DNA of 64,000 bases from Streptomyces sp. SUK 48. GTDB taxonomy: Bacteria > Actinomycetota > Actinomycetes > Streptomycetales > Streptomycetaceae. Shown here in pieces: positions 16,835-26,510 of the stretch. Within the stretch, counting starts at the first letter, position 1. The number at the start of each line of letters is the position of its first letter. The stretch spans positions 1,364,001 to 1,428,000 of the forward strand of contig NZ_CP045740.1 of NCBI RefSeq assembly GCF_009650765.1, read 5' to 3'. The notes beneath the pieces are model-generated. The model was not told where the DNA came from, did not search any database, and saw only the letters and a list, made by a program, of their open reading frames with translations. The position numbers and the translations under genes are program-made.

Positions 16835-19003
16835 GTCCGTGAAGGGCTCGCCCTTGTCGGCCTTCTCCACCAGCAGCGCCGGCGGCTGGAACCGCTCGCC
16901 GTAGGTCTCGGCGAGTTCCCGGGCGCGGGCCACGAAGCCGGGCAGGCCCCCCTGGTAGCCGTTGATGTACTGGAGCACGCCGCCGGTCCAGGCCGGGAAG
17001 CCGATGCCGAGGATGGAGCCGATGTTGGCGTCGGCCACCGAGGTCAGCACGCCCTCCTCCAGCAGGCGCACGGTGTCCAGCGCCTCGGCGAAGAGCATCC
17101 GCTCCCGCATGTCCTCGAACGGGATCTCGTATCCGGCCTTGGTGAAGTGCTCGCGCAGGCCCGGCCAGAGCCCGGCGCGCTTGCCGTCCTCCGCGTAGTC
17201 GTAGAAGCCGGCGCCGCCGCTGCGGCCGGGGCGCTCGAACTCGTCGACCATGCGGTCGATGACGCCGTCGGCCGGGTGCGCGGTCCAGGTGCCGCCGGCC
17301 TCCTCGACGGCGCGCTTCGTCTCGTTGCGGATCTTGCGCGGGAGGGTGAGGGTCAGCTCGTCCATCAGGGAGAGCACCTTGGCCGGGTAGCCGGCCTGGG
17401 CGGCGGCCTGCTCGATGGAGGCGGGCTCGATGCCCTCGCCGACCATGGCGACGCCCTCGTTGATGAACTGGCCGATCACCCGGGAGGTGAAGAAGCCGCG
17501 CGAGTCGTTGACGACGATCGGCGTCTTGTTGATCTGCCGGACCAGGTCGAAGGCGCGGGCGAGGGCCTCGTCGCCGGTGCGCTCGCCCTTGATGATCTCG
17601 ACCAGCGGCATCTTGTCGACGGGCGAGAAGAAGTGCAGGCCGATGAAGTCGGCCTGGCGCTCGACGCCCTCGGCGAGGGTGGTGATGGGCAGGGTGGAGG
17701 TGTTGGAGCACAGCAGCGCGTCGGGCTCGAGAACGGCCTCGATCTCCTGGAACACCTTGTGCTTGAGCGCGGTGTCCTCGAAGACGGCCTCGATCACCGC
17801 GTCGCAGCCGGCGACGTCGGCGGCGTCCCCGGTGGGCGTGATCCGGGCGAGCAGCGCGTCCGCCTTCTCCTGGGTGGTACGGCCCCGGGAGACGGCCTTG
17901 GCGCACAGCTTCTCGGAGTAGTTCTTGCCCTTGAGGGCGGCCTCAAGGGAGACGTCCTTGAGGACGACCTCGATGCCCGCGCGGGCGCACGAGTAGGCGA
18001 TGCCCGCGCCCATCATGCCGGCGCCGAGCACGGCCACCTTGCGGACCTCGCGGGACTCGATGCCCTTGGGCCGGTTGGCGCCGGAGTTGACGGCCTGGAG
18101 GTCGAAGAAGAACGCCTGGATCATGTTCTTCGCGGTCTGCCCGGTGACCAGCTCGGTGAAGTAGCGGGTCTCGATGGTGATCGCGTTCTCGAAGTCGACC
18201 TGGGAGCCCTCGACCGCCGCGGCCATGATGTTGCGCGGCGCCGGGTAGGGCGCGCCGTTCGTCTGCTTGCGCAGGTTGGCCGGGAAGGCGGGCAGGTTGG
18301 CGGCGAACTTCGGGTGGGCCGGCGTGCCGCCCGGAATCCGGTAGCCCGGGACGTCCCAGGGCTGCTGGGAATCGGGGTGCTCGTCGATGAAGGCGCGGGC
18401 CTTGGCCAGCATCTCCTCCGGCGTCCGTGCCACCTCGTGGATCAGCCCGTTCTCCTGGGCGCGCCGCGGGTTGTACTGGGTGCCCTGGAGCAGCACCTTG
18501 AGGAGGGCGTCGGTGATGCCCATCAGGCGCACCGTACGGGTGACACCGCCGCCCGCGGGGAGCAGGCCGAGGGTGACCTCGGGCAGGCCGATCTTGGAGC
18601 CGGGGGCGTCCAGCGCGACGCGGTGGTGGGAGGCGAGCGCGATCTCGTAGCCGCCGCCCAGAGCCGCGCCGTTGATGGCGGCGACGACCGGCTTGCCGAG
18701 GGTCTCGATGCGGCGCAGCGCGTTCTTGATCGCGGTCGCGGTGTCGAAGACGGCCTGGGCGTCCTCGGGACCGGCCTTGATCATCTCCTTGAGGTCGCCG
18801 CCCGCGAAGAAGGTCTTCTTGGCGGAGGTGTAGATGATGCCCCGGATGGAGTCCCTCTCGGCCACGGCGCGGTCCGCGATCGCCTCGATGGACGCCTTGA
18901 ACGCCTGGTTCATCGTGTTCGCGGACTGGTTCGGGTCGTCCAGGACCAGGGTGACGACACCGGTGTCGTCCTGCTCCCAGCGGATGGTGGTGCTCTCGGT
19001 CAT
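16823..19003 (-). CDS. fadB: Fatty-acid oxidation complex alpha subunit (FadB/FadJ-like)
   Basis: The 726-residue protein joins an N-terminal enoyl-CoA hydratase (crotonase) domain to a 3-hydroxyacyl-CoA dehydrogenase. FFAGGDLKEM (about 70) and AAINGAALGGGYEIALASHH (about 110-130) form the oxyanion hole. VLGAGMMGAGIAYSCARAG (about 345) binds NAD, and GLHFFSPVDKMPLVEI holds the catalytic His of the dehydrogenase. Together they hydrate trans-2-enoyl-CoA and oxidise the 3-hydroxyacyl-CoA. The start is ATG 19003. The thiolase gene lies 41 bp upstream on the same strand, so the two form the usual beta-oxidation operon. The gene overlaps the convergent MerR gene by 12 bp. Confidence 0.93.
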   Translation of the reverse strand: MTESTTIRWEQDDTGVVTLVLDDPNQSANTMNQAFKASIEAIADRAVAERDSIRGIIYTSAKKTFFAGGDLKEMIKAGPEDAQAVFDTATAIKNALRRIETLGKPVVAAINGAALGGGYEIALASHHRVALDAPGSKIGLPEVTLGLLPAGGGVTRTVRLMGITDALLKVLLQGTQYNPRRAQENGLIHEVARTPEEMLAKARAFIDEHPDSQQPWDVPGYRIPGGTPAHPKFAANLPAFPANLRKQTNGAPYPAPRNIMAAAVEGSQVDFENAITIETRYFTELVTGQTAKNMIQAFFFDLQAVNSGANRPKGIESREVRKVAVLGAGMMGAGIAYSCARAGIEVVLKDVSLEAALKGKNYSEKLCAKAVSRGRTTQEKADALLARITPTGDAADVAGCDAVIEAVFEDTALKHKVFQEIEAVLEPDALLCSNTSTLPITTLAEGVERQADFIGLHFFSPVDKMPLVEIIKGERTGDEALARAFDLVRQINKTPIVVNDSRGFFTSRVIGQFINEGVAMVGEGIEPASIEQAAAQAGYPAKVLSLMDELTLTLPRKIRNETKRAVEEAGGTWTAHPADGVIDRMVDEFERPGRSGGAGFYDYAEDGKRAGLWPGLREHFTKAGYEIPFEDMRERMLFAEALDTVRLLEEGVLTSVADANIGSILGIGFPAWTGGVLQYINGYQGGLPGFVARARELAETYGERFQPPALLVEKADKGEPFTDSAA

Positions 19004-19044
19004 GACAGTCGTCTCCGTTGAAGTCGCTTGGTTCCGCGGGGAGT

Positions 19045-20259
<1,215 letters not shown>

Positions 20260-20320
20260 TGGGATGCCTTTCGGGAGGGTCGGCCGGGCGGTTCGGCCCG
20301 CGGCAGAGGGGTCGGTGGGC

Positions 20321-21475
20321 TCAGTCGGCGGCCGGGGCGGGCCGGTCGTCGCCGGTGAGCACGGGTATGTCCCAGTCCCGGGCCACGGTCTCGGTGTCGG
20401 CGCCGGGCAGCGCGGGTCCGGTGCGGACGGCGGTGGGGGTGGCGGAGAAACGGGGCGCGGGGGCGGGCTGGGTGATGCCGCCGTGGTCGGTGAAGGTGGA
20501 GCGGGCGGCCAGGTGCGGGTGGTGCGGGGCCTCGCGCAGCGACAGTACGGGGGCCACGCAGGCGTCGGAGTCCGCGAACCGGGCGGTCCACTCCTCGCGG
20601 GTGCGGTCCCGGAAGCGGGCGGCGACCGCCGCGCGCAGTTCCGGCCACCGGGTGAGGTCGGTGCGGGCGTCCTGGAGGCCGTCCAGGCCGAGCAGGCGCA
20701 GGAACTCGGCCGAGAACTTCTCCTCCAGGGCGCCGACCGCCATGTAGCCGCCGTCGGCGGTCTCGTAGGTGCCGTAATAGGGGCAGCCGCCGTCCAGGAG
20801 GTTGGCGCCGCGCCGGTCCTGCCAAGCGCCGGCGGACAGCATGGCGTGGATCATCGCGGACAGGTGGGCGGTGCCGTCCACGATGGCGGCGTCCACGACC
20901 TGGCCGGTGCCGGTGGCGCGCGCGTGGTGCAGGGCGGCGAGGACGCCGACGACCAGGTAGAGCGAGCCGCCCGCGTAGTCCCCGAGGAGGTTGGCGGGCA
21001 CGGCCGGGGGCTCGCCGGGGCGGCCGATCATGCCGAGGGCGCCGGTGACGGCGATGTACGACACGTCATGGCCCGCACGCTCGGCGAGCGGGCCGTCCTG
21101 GCCCCAGCCGGTCATCCGGCCGTAGACCAGGCGGGGGTTGCGGGCGTGGCAGTCGGCGGGGCCGACACCGAGGCGCTCGGCGACGCCCGGCCGGTAGCCC
21201 TCGACGAGGATGTCGGCGCGCTCGGCGAGGTCCAGGACGCGGGCGGCGCCGTCCGGGGACTTGAGGTCGACCACGATCGAGCGCTTGTTGCGGTTGGTGA
21301 TGTCGTGGGCGGGGTCGACGCCGAGGCCGGGGCCGCCGGGACGGTCCACCCGGACCACGTCGGCGCCGAGGTCGGCGAGCAGCATGGCGGCGAACGGGCC
21401 CGGCCCGATGCCGGCCAGCTCCACCACGCGCACGCCGCCGAGCGGGCCCCGCTCTGCTGGTGCCGCCGTGCTCAT
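20321..21475 (-). CDS. CaiB/BaiF CoA transferase, alpha-methylacyl-CoA racemase type
   Basis: The 384-residue protein is a family III CoA transferase: [30 protein letters not shown] at the N-terminus and [27 protein letters not shown] at about residues 115-140. The AGHD segment carries the catalytic His of alpha-methylacyl-CoA racemases, which invert the 2-methyl centre of branched acyl-CoAs so that they can enter beta-oxidation. I chose ATG 21475 because the upstream ATGGGGGACGGC supplies its ribosome binding site. It precedes the thiolase/FadB pair, which supports a role in branched-chain lipid breakdown, although other CoA-transfer reactions are possible. Confidence 0.87.
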   Translation of the reverse strand: MSTAAPAERGPLGGVRVVELAGIGPGPFAAMLLADLGADVVRVDRPGGPGLGVDPAHDITNRNKRSIVVDLKSPDGAARVLDLAERADILVEGYRPGVAERLGVGPADCHARNPRLVYGRMTGWGQDGPLAERAGHDVSYIAVTGALGMIGRPGEPPAVPANLLGDYAGGSLYLVVGVLAALHHARATGTGQVVDAAIVDGTAHLSAMIHAMLSAGAWQDRRGANLLDGGCPYYGTYETADGGYMAVGALEEKFSAEFLRLLGLDGLQDARTDLTRWPELRAAVAARFRDRTREEWTARFADSDACVAPVLSLREAPHHPHLAARSTFTDHGGITQPAPAPRFSATPTAVRTGPALPGADTETVARDWDIPVLTGDDRPAPAAD

Positions 21476-21524
21476 GCCGTCCCCCAAGCGTGTGACACAA
21501 CTGATGTAACACCGGTGATGCTAT

Positions 21525-21570
21525 GAACGCGTTCCATCCCGCACAAGACCTGAACGAGCAAGCGCTTAGC
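21525..21570. promoter_or_regulatory. Two palindromes in the lipid-gene divergent promoter
   Basis: GAACGCGTTC (21525-21534) is a perfect 10-bp palindrome, and AAGCGCTT (21560-21567) sits in a wider imperfect dyad GAGCAAGCGCTTAGC. Both lie between the CoA transferase (-) and the enoyl-reductase-like gene (+). AAGCGCTT-centred dyads are common at TetR-controlled lipid genes in actinobacteria; assignment here is inference. Confidence 0.4.
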
Positions 21571-21694
21571 CAAGTGCCCATCCGGCCGAAAACCACCCGG
21601 TCGCCTCCGGGCCGCTCTCCTCACGCTAGCCTCGGCCACCGACAGCGGCGCGGGCTGCGCGACCGAGGGGTGTCATGAGCGGGCGAGGTGGGTC

Positions 21695-22864
21695 ATGAAC
21701 GGACAGGACCGTCCCTACGACGTGGTGCTCTACGGGGCGACGGGCTTCGTCGGCACCCTGACGGCGGAGTATCTGGCGGCGCACGCGCCGCAGGGCCTGC
21801 GCTGGGCGATCGCCGGGCGCGACGAGATGAAGCTGCGGCGGCTGCGGGACCGGCTGCCCGCGGGCGCGGACATCGGCGTGCTGCGCGCCGACGCGTCCGG
21901 GCCGGCCGGGCTGCGCGAACTCGCCGGGCGGGCCCGGGTGGTGGCCACCACCGTGGGGCCGTACCTGCGGCACGGCGAGGAACTGGTCGCCGCCTGCGCG
22001 GACGCCGGGACGGACTATCTGGACCTGACCGGCGAGCCGGAGTTCGTGGACCTGATGTACGTACGGCACGACGCCCGCGCCCGGGAGACCGGCGCGCGCC
22101 TGGTGCACGCCTGTGGGTTCGACTCCGTACCGCACGATCTGGGCGTGTATTTCACGGTGAAACATCTGCCGGAGGGTGTGCCGCTGCGGGTGGACGGCTA
22201 TGTCACGGCGGACGCGGCGTTCTCCGGCGGCACGCTGGCCTCGGCGCTGGACCAGTTCGCGCGCGGGCGCTCGATGCTGGCCGCCGCCCGCGACCGGGCC
22301 CGGCACGAGCCGCGGGGGTACGGGCGCCGGGTGAGCGCGCCGGCCGGGGCGCCGCGGTTCGCCCGGGAGGTCGGCGCGTGGGCGCTGCCGCTGCCCACCA
22401 TCGACCCGCGGATCGTGAGCCGTTCGGCGCGGGCCCTCGACCGCTACGGCCCCGACTTCCGCTACCGGCACTTCGCGGCGGTCCGCCGGCTGCCGATCGC
22501 GCTCGGCGGGGCGGCCGCGGTCGGCGCGACGGTGGCCGCCGCCCAACTGCCGCCCGTGCGCCACTGGCTGTCCGGCCGGCTCGCGCCCGGCGAGGGGCCC
22601 AGCGCGGAGAAGCGGGCCGGGAGCTGGTTCAGGGTCCGCTTCGTCGGCGAGGGCGGCGGCCGCCGGGTCTACACGGAGGTCGCGGGCGGCGATCCCGGGT
22701 ACGACGAGACCGCGAAGATGTTCGCCGAGGCCGCGCTGTGCCTCGCCCTCGACGATCTGCCGACGACATCCGGCCAGGTGACGACGGCCCAGGCGATGGG
22801 CGACGCGCTCACGGAGCGGCTGCGGGCGGCCGGGATCACCTTCCGGGTGGCCGCCGAGCGGTGA
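21695..22864 (+). CDS. Saccharopine dehydrogenase-like / trans-acting enoyl reductase family
   Basis: The 389-residue protein begins with a Rossmann motif, DVVLYGATGFVGTLTAEYLAAHAP (about residues 7-30), and contains HACGFDSVPHDLGVYFTVKHL, the signature of the family that includes mycobacterial trans-acting enoyl reductase (Rv2953) and many proteins misnamed saccharopine dehydrogenase. A hydrophobic stretch, LGGAAAVGATVAAA, is present at about residue 270. The likely role is NAD(P)H-dependent reduction of a lipid or acyl chain, not lysine metabolism. ATG 21695 has GAGGTGG upstream. It is divergent from the lipid CoA-transferase gene, which agrees with a lipid substrate. Confidence 0.8.
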   Translation: MNGQDRPYDVVLYGATGFVGTLTAEYLAAHAPQGLRWAIAGRDEMKLRRLRDRLPAGADIGVLRADASGPAGLRELAGRARVVATTVGPYLRHGEELVAACADAGTDYLDLTGEPEFVDLMYVRHDARARETGARLVHACGFDSVPHDLGVYFTVKHLPEGVPLRVDGYVTADAAFSGGTLASALDQFARGRSMLAAARDRARHEPRGYGRRVSAPAGAPRFAREVGAWALPLPTIDPRIVSRSARALDRYGPDFRYRHFAAVRRLPIALGGAAAVGATVAAAQLPPVRHWLSGRLAPGEGPSAEKRAGSWFRVRFVGEGGGRRVYTEVAGGDPGYDETAKMFAEAALCLALDDLPTTSGQVTTAQAMGDALTERLRAAGITFRVAAER

Positions 22865-22910
22865 CCGGGATGCGTCCGGTGCGGGCCCGGTGCCCCGAGG
22901 CGCGGTGCGA

Positions 22911-22950
22911 GGATGGGCGTTCTATCCGGAGGACGGGCGTTCTGTCCGGA
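22911..22950 (+). repeat. 20-bp tandem direct repeat upstream of a small gene
   Basis: Two adjoining 20-bp units (GGAyGGGCGTTCTrTCCGGA) match at 18 of 20 positions. The second unit ends 25 bp before the GTG at 22976. A 20-bp spacing puts both units on the same DNA face. Confidence 0.65.
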
Positions 22951-22975
22951 CGAAGCCCGAGGAGGCGCGGAAACC

Positions 22976-23164
22976 GTGAAGTTCGTGCTCGAAGTGACCG
23001 TGGACGAGAACGCGTCGGCGCAGGAGCGGGCCGCCGAGCTGGGCCGCATCCTGCGCTACTGGGGCGGCAATCTGCACCACTACGCGCTGGAGCCGGGCGA
23101 CGGCTCGCCCGTCTACGACTCCGGGTATCAGGAAGTCGGTGTCTGGCGGCTCGCCGACGACTGA
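22976..23164 (+). CDS. Small conserved-looking protein, unknown
   Basis: GTG 22976 is preceded by GAGGAGG at about 10 nt. The 62-residue product (VKFVLEVTVDENASAQERAAELGRI...) is acidic, without a signal peptide, and has a beta-alpha-beta-like start followed by RYWGGNLHHYALEPGDG and a C-terminal VWRLAD. I do not recognise it. The last 37 bp overlap the end of the convergent endonuclease V gene. Codon use is normal for the region, which supports a real gene. Confidence 0.6.
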   Translation: MKFVLEVTVDENASAQERAAELGRILRYWGGNLHHYALEPGDGSPVYDSGYQEVGVWRLADD

Positions 23165-23862
23165 GCGGGCCCGTCCGCCGTCGCCTCCTTGAGCGCCCTG
23201 CGGCACAGGCCGTCCGCGTGCCGGGTGGTCTCCGGGAGGCGGTAGGCGGGGGTGAGGGCCAGCGTATGCGCGAGGGCGCCCGCCAGGGACACCCGGTGGC
23301 CGACGGAGACGAAGACGGGTTTGACGCCGTCACGCGTACGAAGGGCGCGGCCGACCTCCTCGGCCCCGGCGAGCAGCGGGGCGGAACCGCCGCGGGCGGC
23401 CGCCGGCTCGTCGTACGTGAAGGTGAAGGGGTTCTTGGCGACGCCGATGGCGGGCAGGCCGGTGAGGACGCCCAGGTGGCTCGCCAGGCCGAAGCGGCGG
23501 GGGTGGGCGAGGCCGTACCCGTCGCACACCACCAGGCCGGGCGCGCAGGGCAGGGAGTCCAGCGCGGCCAGAACCGCGGGCAGTTCGCGGAAGGCGAGCA
23601 GTCCGGGGACGTACGGGAAGGACACCCGGCCGACCGCGGTCGACTCGGCGACGACCTCCAGGGTGGCGGCGTCCAGGACGACGGCCGCGGCGGCGACCAG
23701 GTCGCGCTCGTCGTCGTAGGCCACGTCGACCCCGGTCACCCGGCCCGTGCCCGGCGGCGGTCCGGGCTCGTCGAGCACCACCCGGCCGCGCAGTTCGTCC
23801 TGGACCGCGCGGGCCGCCGCCTCGGTGGTGGGCCAGCCCTCCGGTACGCCTACGGTCGTCAT
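23128..23862 (-). CDS. nfi: Endonuclease V (deoxyinosine 3' endonuclease)
   Basis: The 244-residue protein matches the Nfi family: GVDVAYDD (about residue 50) supplies the first metal-binding Asp, SFPYVPGLLAFRE (about 95) the substrate-binding PYIP-like wedge, and VCDGYGLAHPRRFGLASHLG (about 125-145) the second acidic site. Endonuclease V nicks DNA (and in some organisms RNA) near inosine, starting repair of deaminated adenine. ATG 23862 follows a TACAGT box by 8 nt. A C-terminal extension of about 25 residues overlaps the small convergent gene. It is divergent from the YciI gene. Confidence 0.9.
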   Translation of the reverse strand: MTTVGVPEGWPTTEAAARAVQDELRGRVVLDEPGPPPGTGRVTGVDVAYDDERDLVAAAAVVLDAATLEVVAESTAVGRVSFPYVPGLLAFRELPAVLAALDSLPCAPGLVVCDGYGLAHPRRFGLASHLGVLTGLPAIGVAKNPFTFTYDEPAAARGGSAPLLAGAEEVGRALRTRDGVKPVFVSVGHRVSLAGALAHTLALTPAYRLPETTRHADGLCRRALKEATADGPAQSSASRQTPTS

Positions 23863-23870
23863 GTCGGCCG

Positions 23871-23876
23871 ACTGTA
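23871..23876 (-). promoter_or_regulatory. -10-like box for endonuclease V
   Basis: On the minus strand TACAGT ends 8 nt before the ATG at 23862. The YciI promoter lies back to back within the same 60 bp. Confidence 0.4.
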
Positions 23877-23909
23877 CGTGCCCGGCCCGGGCCGCACCGC
23901 CGCCGGGGT

Positions 23910-23915
23910 TAGGCT
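23910..23915 (+). promoter_or_regulatory. -10-like box for the YciI gene
   Basis: TAGGCT ends 7 nt before the ATG at 23923; no Shine-Dalgarno is present. Confidence 0.45.
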
Positions 23916-23922
23916 CGCGATC

Positions 23923-24219
23923 ATGTTCGTACTGGAGCTGACCTACACCGCGCCCCTCGACGCCGTGAACGCCCTGCACGCCGACCACATGGCCTGGCTG
24001 GCGGAGCAGTTCGAGAAGGGCTTCTTCCTGGCGTCGGGGCGCAAGAACCCGCGCGACGGCGGGGTGATCCTGGCCGTCGCCGAGGACCGCGCCCGGATCG
24101 AGGAGATCGTCGCGGCCGATCCGTACACCGTCGGCGAGGTGTGCGCCTACCGGATCACCGAGTTCACCGCGACCACGACGGTCCCGGAGCTGGCACGGTA
24201 CCGGCAGACCCCGGCCTGA
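23923..24219 (+). CDS. YciI family protein
   Basis: The 98-residue protein is a single ferredoxin-like alpha/beta domain of the YciI family: MFVLELTYTAPLD, then LHADHMAWLAEQFEKGFFLASG with the conserved His, then GGVILAVAEDRARIEEIVAADPY with the Asp of the family. The substrate of YciI proteins is not established; the family is related to dichloromuconate chloroisomerase-like folds. The start is set by the -10 box 7 nt upstream. It is divergent from endonuclease V. Confidence 0.85.
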   Translation: MFVLELTYTAPLDAVNALHADHMAWLAEQFEKGFFLASGRKNPRDGGVILAVAEDRARIEEIVAADPYTVGEVCAYRITEFTATTTVPELARYRQTPA

Positions 24220-24231
24220 GGCGCGGCCGGG

Positions 24232-24570
24232 TCAGCCCTTCTTGGCGTTCAGCGCGCGCTGGAGCTGGTCCTTGTTCATGTGCGAGCGGCCCTCGATGCC
24301 GCGCTGCCTCGCCTCGTTGTAGAGCTGGTCGCGGGTCGGGCCCTGGGGTCCCGACCGGTTGCCCGACCGCTGGCCGCCGCGCCTGCCCGAGGACATGTCC
24401 TGGATCGAGGTGCGGCTCGCCGTCCTGGACTCGCCGGACCGGGCGCGCTCCTTGTTGACGGTCCGCGCGGCGATCTCCTCGGCGCGCTCTTCGCTCTCGC
24501 CCCGTTCCCGCGCGCTCTCCTTGATGTGTTCGTACTGGCGTTCGCGCTTGGGGCTGGAACCGGCTGGCAT
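24232..24570 (-). CDS. Small basic protein with Rho_N/SAP-like C-terminus
   Basis: The 112-residue protein starts at ATG 24570 behind AAGGAG (6 nt spacing). The N-terminal half, KRERQYEHIKESARERGESEERAEEIAARTVNKERA, is a charged helical region often annotated as a plasmid stabilisation protein, although there is no toxin-antitoxin partner here. The C-terminal 40 residues, TRDQLYNEARQRGIEGRSHMNKDQLQRAL, resemble a Rho termination factor N-terminal/SAP helix-extended-loop-helix that binds nucleic acids. A chromosomal nucleic-acid-binding or stress protein is the likely role. It is convergent with YciI, 12 bp away. Confidence 0.75.
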   Translation of the reverse strand: MPAGSSPKRERQYEHIKESARERGESEERAEEIAARTVNKERARSGESRTASRTSIQDMSSGRRGGQRSGNRSGPQGPTRDQLYNEARQRGIEGRSHMNKDQLQRALNAKKG

Positions 24571-24641
24571 GATCGCTCCTTCCACGCACAGGCTGCTCGA
24601 CGCCTTCGGGACGCGGGTACCCGGCTGCCGGCGCGCCTACC

Positions 24642-25769
24642 TCACCGCTCCAGCCGGGCCACCCTGCCCTGTTCGCCGGCCGCCCAGCAGCCGAGGTCGG
24701 GGGTGCAGGAGACGGTGTCGTACGAACCGGTGTCGACCGTGCGCCAGGTGCGGCCGCCGTCCGTGGTCAGATCGGTGCCGGTGGGGCCGACGGCGAGCGC
24801 CGAGGCGCGGCTGTGCGGGAGCCAGGCGGCGCCGGAGCGGTAGGCGGGCGGGGGTGTGGGGGACGGCCGCCAGGTGCGCCCGCCGTCGTGGGTGACGGCG
24901 GCGGCCTGCGGCGAGGGCCGGCCCGCGCGGTAGTCGCCGCCGACGGCGAGGCCGTGGGTACGGTCGCGGAAGGCGAGCGCGAAGACCCCGCGCGCCGGGT
25001 CGCCGGCCGGGACGGGGGTGTCGGTGGCGCTCCAGGTCAGCCCGCGGTCGGCGGAGTGCAGGACCCGCGCGCGGGCGCCGCCGCCGGTGGCCAGCCAGAC
25101 GTCCCTGGATCCGGCGGTGACCAGGCACTGCCCGCTCGCCGCGAAGCCCGCCTCGCCGTCCAGGGCGGGCGGCATCCCGGCCGAGGGCAGCACGCGCCAG
25201 GAGCGGCCGCCGTCGCTCGTGGACAGGATGCGGAACTTTCCGCCCACGGGGTCGCCCATCGCGAGGCCGTGACGGCGGTCGAAGAAGGCCATGCAGTCGT
25301 AGAACGCGTCCGGGTCGGTGTTGCGGAAGGACTCCGTCCAGCTCGCCCCGCCGTCGTCGGTGCGGTACACCCGGGACGCCTCGCCCTCGCCGATGGCCAG
25401 GACCACGGCGTGCCGCGCGTCGAACGCCTCGACGTCCAGGAACTCCAGTCCGTCCGCGCCCGGCGGGGAGACGTTACGCCAGGACGTGCCGCCGTCCCGG
25501 GTGAGCAGGACGGTGCCGCCGGTGCCGGCCAGCCAGGCGGTGCGCCGGTCGACGGCGGCCAGGCCCCGGTAGCGGACCTGCGGGGTGCCGGGGTCCTTCG
25601 CCGCCCAGTGCACGCCCTGGTGCTCTCCGGGCGTGGCGGCCGCCGGGACGGTCAGCGCGGCCAAGGCCGCACCGCACGCGACGCCCGCCGCCGTCAGCCT
25701 GCTCATCCGCCGCAGGCCGCGCGTGCCCCTCGTGTCCCGCTCGTCCCTCGTGCTCCCCATGCGCCTCAT
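24642..25769 (-). CDS. Secreted beta-propeller (BNR/Ycf48-like) protein
   Basis: The 375-residue protein has a signal peptide (SRLTAAGVACGAALAALTVPAAA) and then repeated blades with the BNR/Asp-box pattern: TRDGGTSWRNV, TDDGGASWTES, TSDGGRSWRVL, SADRGLTWSAT, THDGGRTWRPS and TTDGGRTWRTV. Six or more S/T-x-D-x-G-x-x-W boxes indicate a six- or seven-bladed propeller, like plant Ycf48/HCF136 or sialidase-type folds. The sialidase catalytic residues are not evident, so a binding or assembly role is more likely. It is usually annotated as an oxidoreductase on weak grounds. The ATG at 25769 follows a TAGCTT box by 8 nt. Confidence 0.8.
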   Translation of the reverse strand: MRRMGSTRDERDTRGTRGLRRMSRLTAAGVACGAALAALTVPAAATPGEHQGVHWAAKDPGTPQVRYRGLAAVDRRTAWLAGTGGTVLLTRDGGTSWRNVSPPGADGLEFLDVEAFDARHAVVLAIGEGEASRVYRTDDGGASWTESFRNTDPDAFYDCMAFFDRRHGLAMGDPVGGKFRILSTSDGGRSWRVLPSAGMPPALDGEAGFAASGQCLVTAGSRDVWLATGGGARARVLHSADRGLTWSATDTPVPAGDPARGVFALAFRDRTHGLAVGGDYRAGRPSPQAAAVTHDGGRTWRPSPTPPPAYRSGAAWLPHSRASALAVGPTGTDLTTDGGRTWRTVDTGSYDTVSCTPDLGCWAAGEQGRVARLER

Positions 25770-25777
25770 GGCGGGCG

Positions 25778-25783
25778 AAGCTA
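25778..25783 (-). promoter_or_regulatory. -10-like box for the propeller protein
   Basis: On the minus strand TAGCTT ends 8 nt before the ATG at 25769. A second in-frame ATG (25760) follows GAGGCGC and could also be used. Confidence 0.35.
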
Positions 25784-25968
25784 GTGCACCGCCCGGTCGC
25801 CGTCCAGAGGGCCGGCCGCCCCGAGGAGACGGGGGTCGGCCCTCCCGTGCATGAACGCGGTGACCGAGGTCACTCGTTCCCCAGGTGCACGTCCCGGCCC
25901 GTTCCTACGTCTCACCCAGTGCCGGGAGTCACCAGGCCGCAGTCCAGCCGTCGCGAGGGAGCAAGGCG

Positions 25969-26382
25969 TTGTCCACCGTCATCGAGCAGCCCGTAGAAGC
26001 CCGCCTCGTCGCCGCCGCGCCGCGTATGCAGAGCATTCCCGCCACGCTGCGGTACGACCGCTGCGACCCGTTCGCCGTGCGGATGACCTTCCCCGCCCCG
26101 GCGACCCTGGAGGGCATCGAGGTCTGCTGGACCTTCGCCCGGGAGCTGCTCGCCGCCGGACTGCTCGCCCCCGAGGGCCAGGGCGACGTACGGGTGCGGC
26201 CGTACGGCTACGACCGCATCGTGCTGGAGTTCCACGCTCCCGAGGGCACCGCCGTCGTCCATGTGCGCGCGGGCGAGATACGCCGCTTTCTGGAGGCCGC
26301 CGGCGAACTGGTGCCGGTCGGCCTCGAACACCTCCAGCTGGACCTGGACCACCACCTGGCCGAACTGATGCGGGACGCCTGA
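25969..26382 (+). CDS. SsgA-like sporulation and cell division regulator
   Basis: The 137-residue protein is an SsgA-like protein (SALP): IPATLRYDRCDPFAVRMTF and WTFARELLAAGLLAPEGQGDVRVRPYG are the two conserved blocks of the family, followed by the EFHAPEGTAVVHV strand and a helix EIRRFLEAAG. SALPs control septum placement, spore-wall assembly and spore separation in morphologically complex actinomycetes and have no known enzymatic activity. I place the start at TTG 25969, because AGGGAG lies 8 nt upstream and the conserved region follows directly. Which of the several SALP paralogues this is cannot be told from sequence alone. It lies upstream of the ABC-F leader on the same strand. Confidence 0.9.
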   Translation: MSTVIEQPVEARLVAAAPRMQSIPATLRYDRCDPFAVRMTFPAPATLEGIEVCWTFARELLAAGLLAPEGQGDVRVRPYGYDRIVLEFHAPEGTAVVHVRAGEIRRFLEAAGELVPVGLEHLQLDLDHHLAELMRDA

Positions 26383-26427
26383 CAGGGGGCCCACAGGGCG
26401 GCTCGGGCGCGCCCGGAGACAAATGCT

Positions 26428-26456
26428 TTGACTCCCGTCGGGGGTGCTCCTACCGT
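26428..26456 (+). promoter_or_regulatory. Housekeeping-type promoter of the second ABC-F gene
   Basis: TTGACT (26428-26433), a 17-bp spacer and TACCGT (26451-26456) form the best sigma-70-like promoter I saw in the window. Transcription would start at about 26463 and give a leader of about 220 nt. Confidence 0.7.
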
Positions 26457-26481
26457 TTACCTCGGTTCTGTTGCCGTCGAT

Positions 26482-26505
26482 AGGAGAAGGACGTTGCTCG
26501 TCTGA
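26482..26505 (+). CDS. Three-codon leader ORF (Met-Leu-Val) before the ABC-F gene
   Basis: AGGAGAAGG (26482-26490), one of the strongest Shine-Dalgarno sequences in the window, is followed by TTG CTC GTC TGA (26494-26505). A three-codon ORF behind such a site has no value as a protein and points to a ribosome-sensing leader. Short leader ORFs control several antibiotic-inducible ABC-F genes (vmlR, lmrC). The start codon is within the first 35 nt of the predicted transcript. Confidence 0.6.
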   Translation, partial: RRRTLLV

Positions 26506-26510
26506 GGTTC

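Noticed and set aside
24232-24570. Toxin-antitoxin or plasmid maintenance locus
   Set aside because: The usual name plasmid stabilisation protein comes from weak similarity; no partner or replication gene is present.
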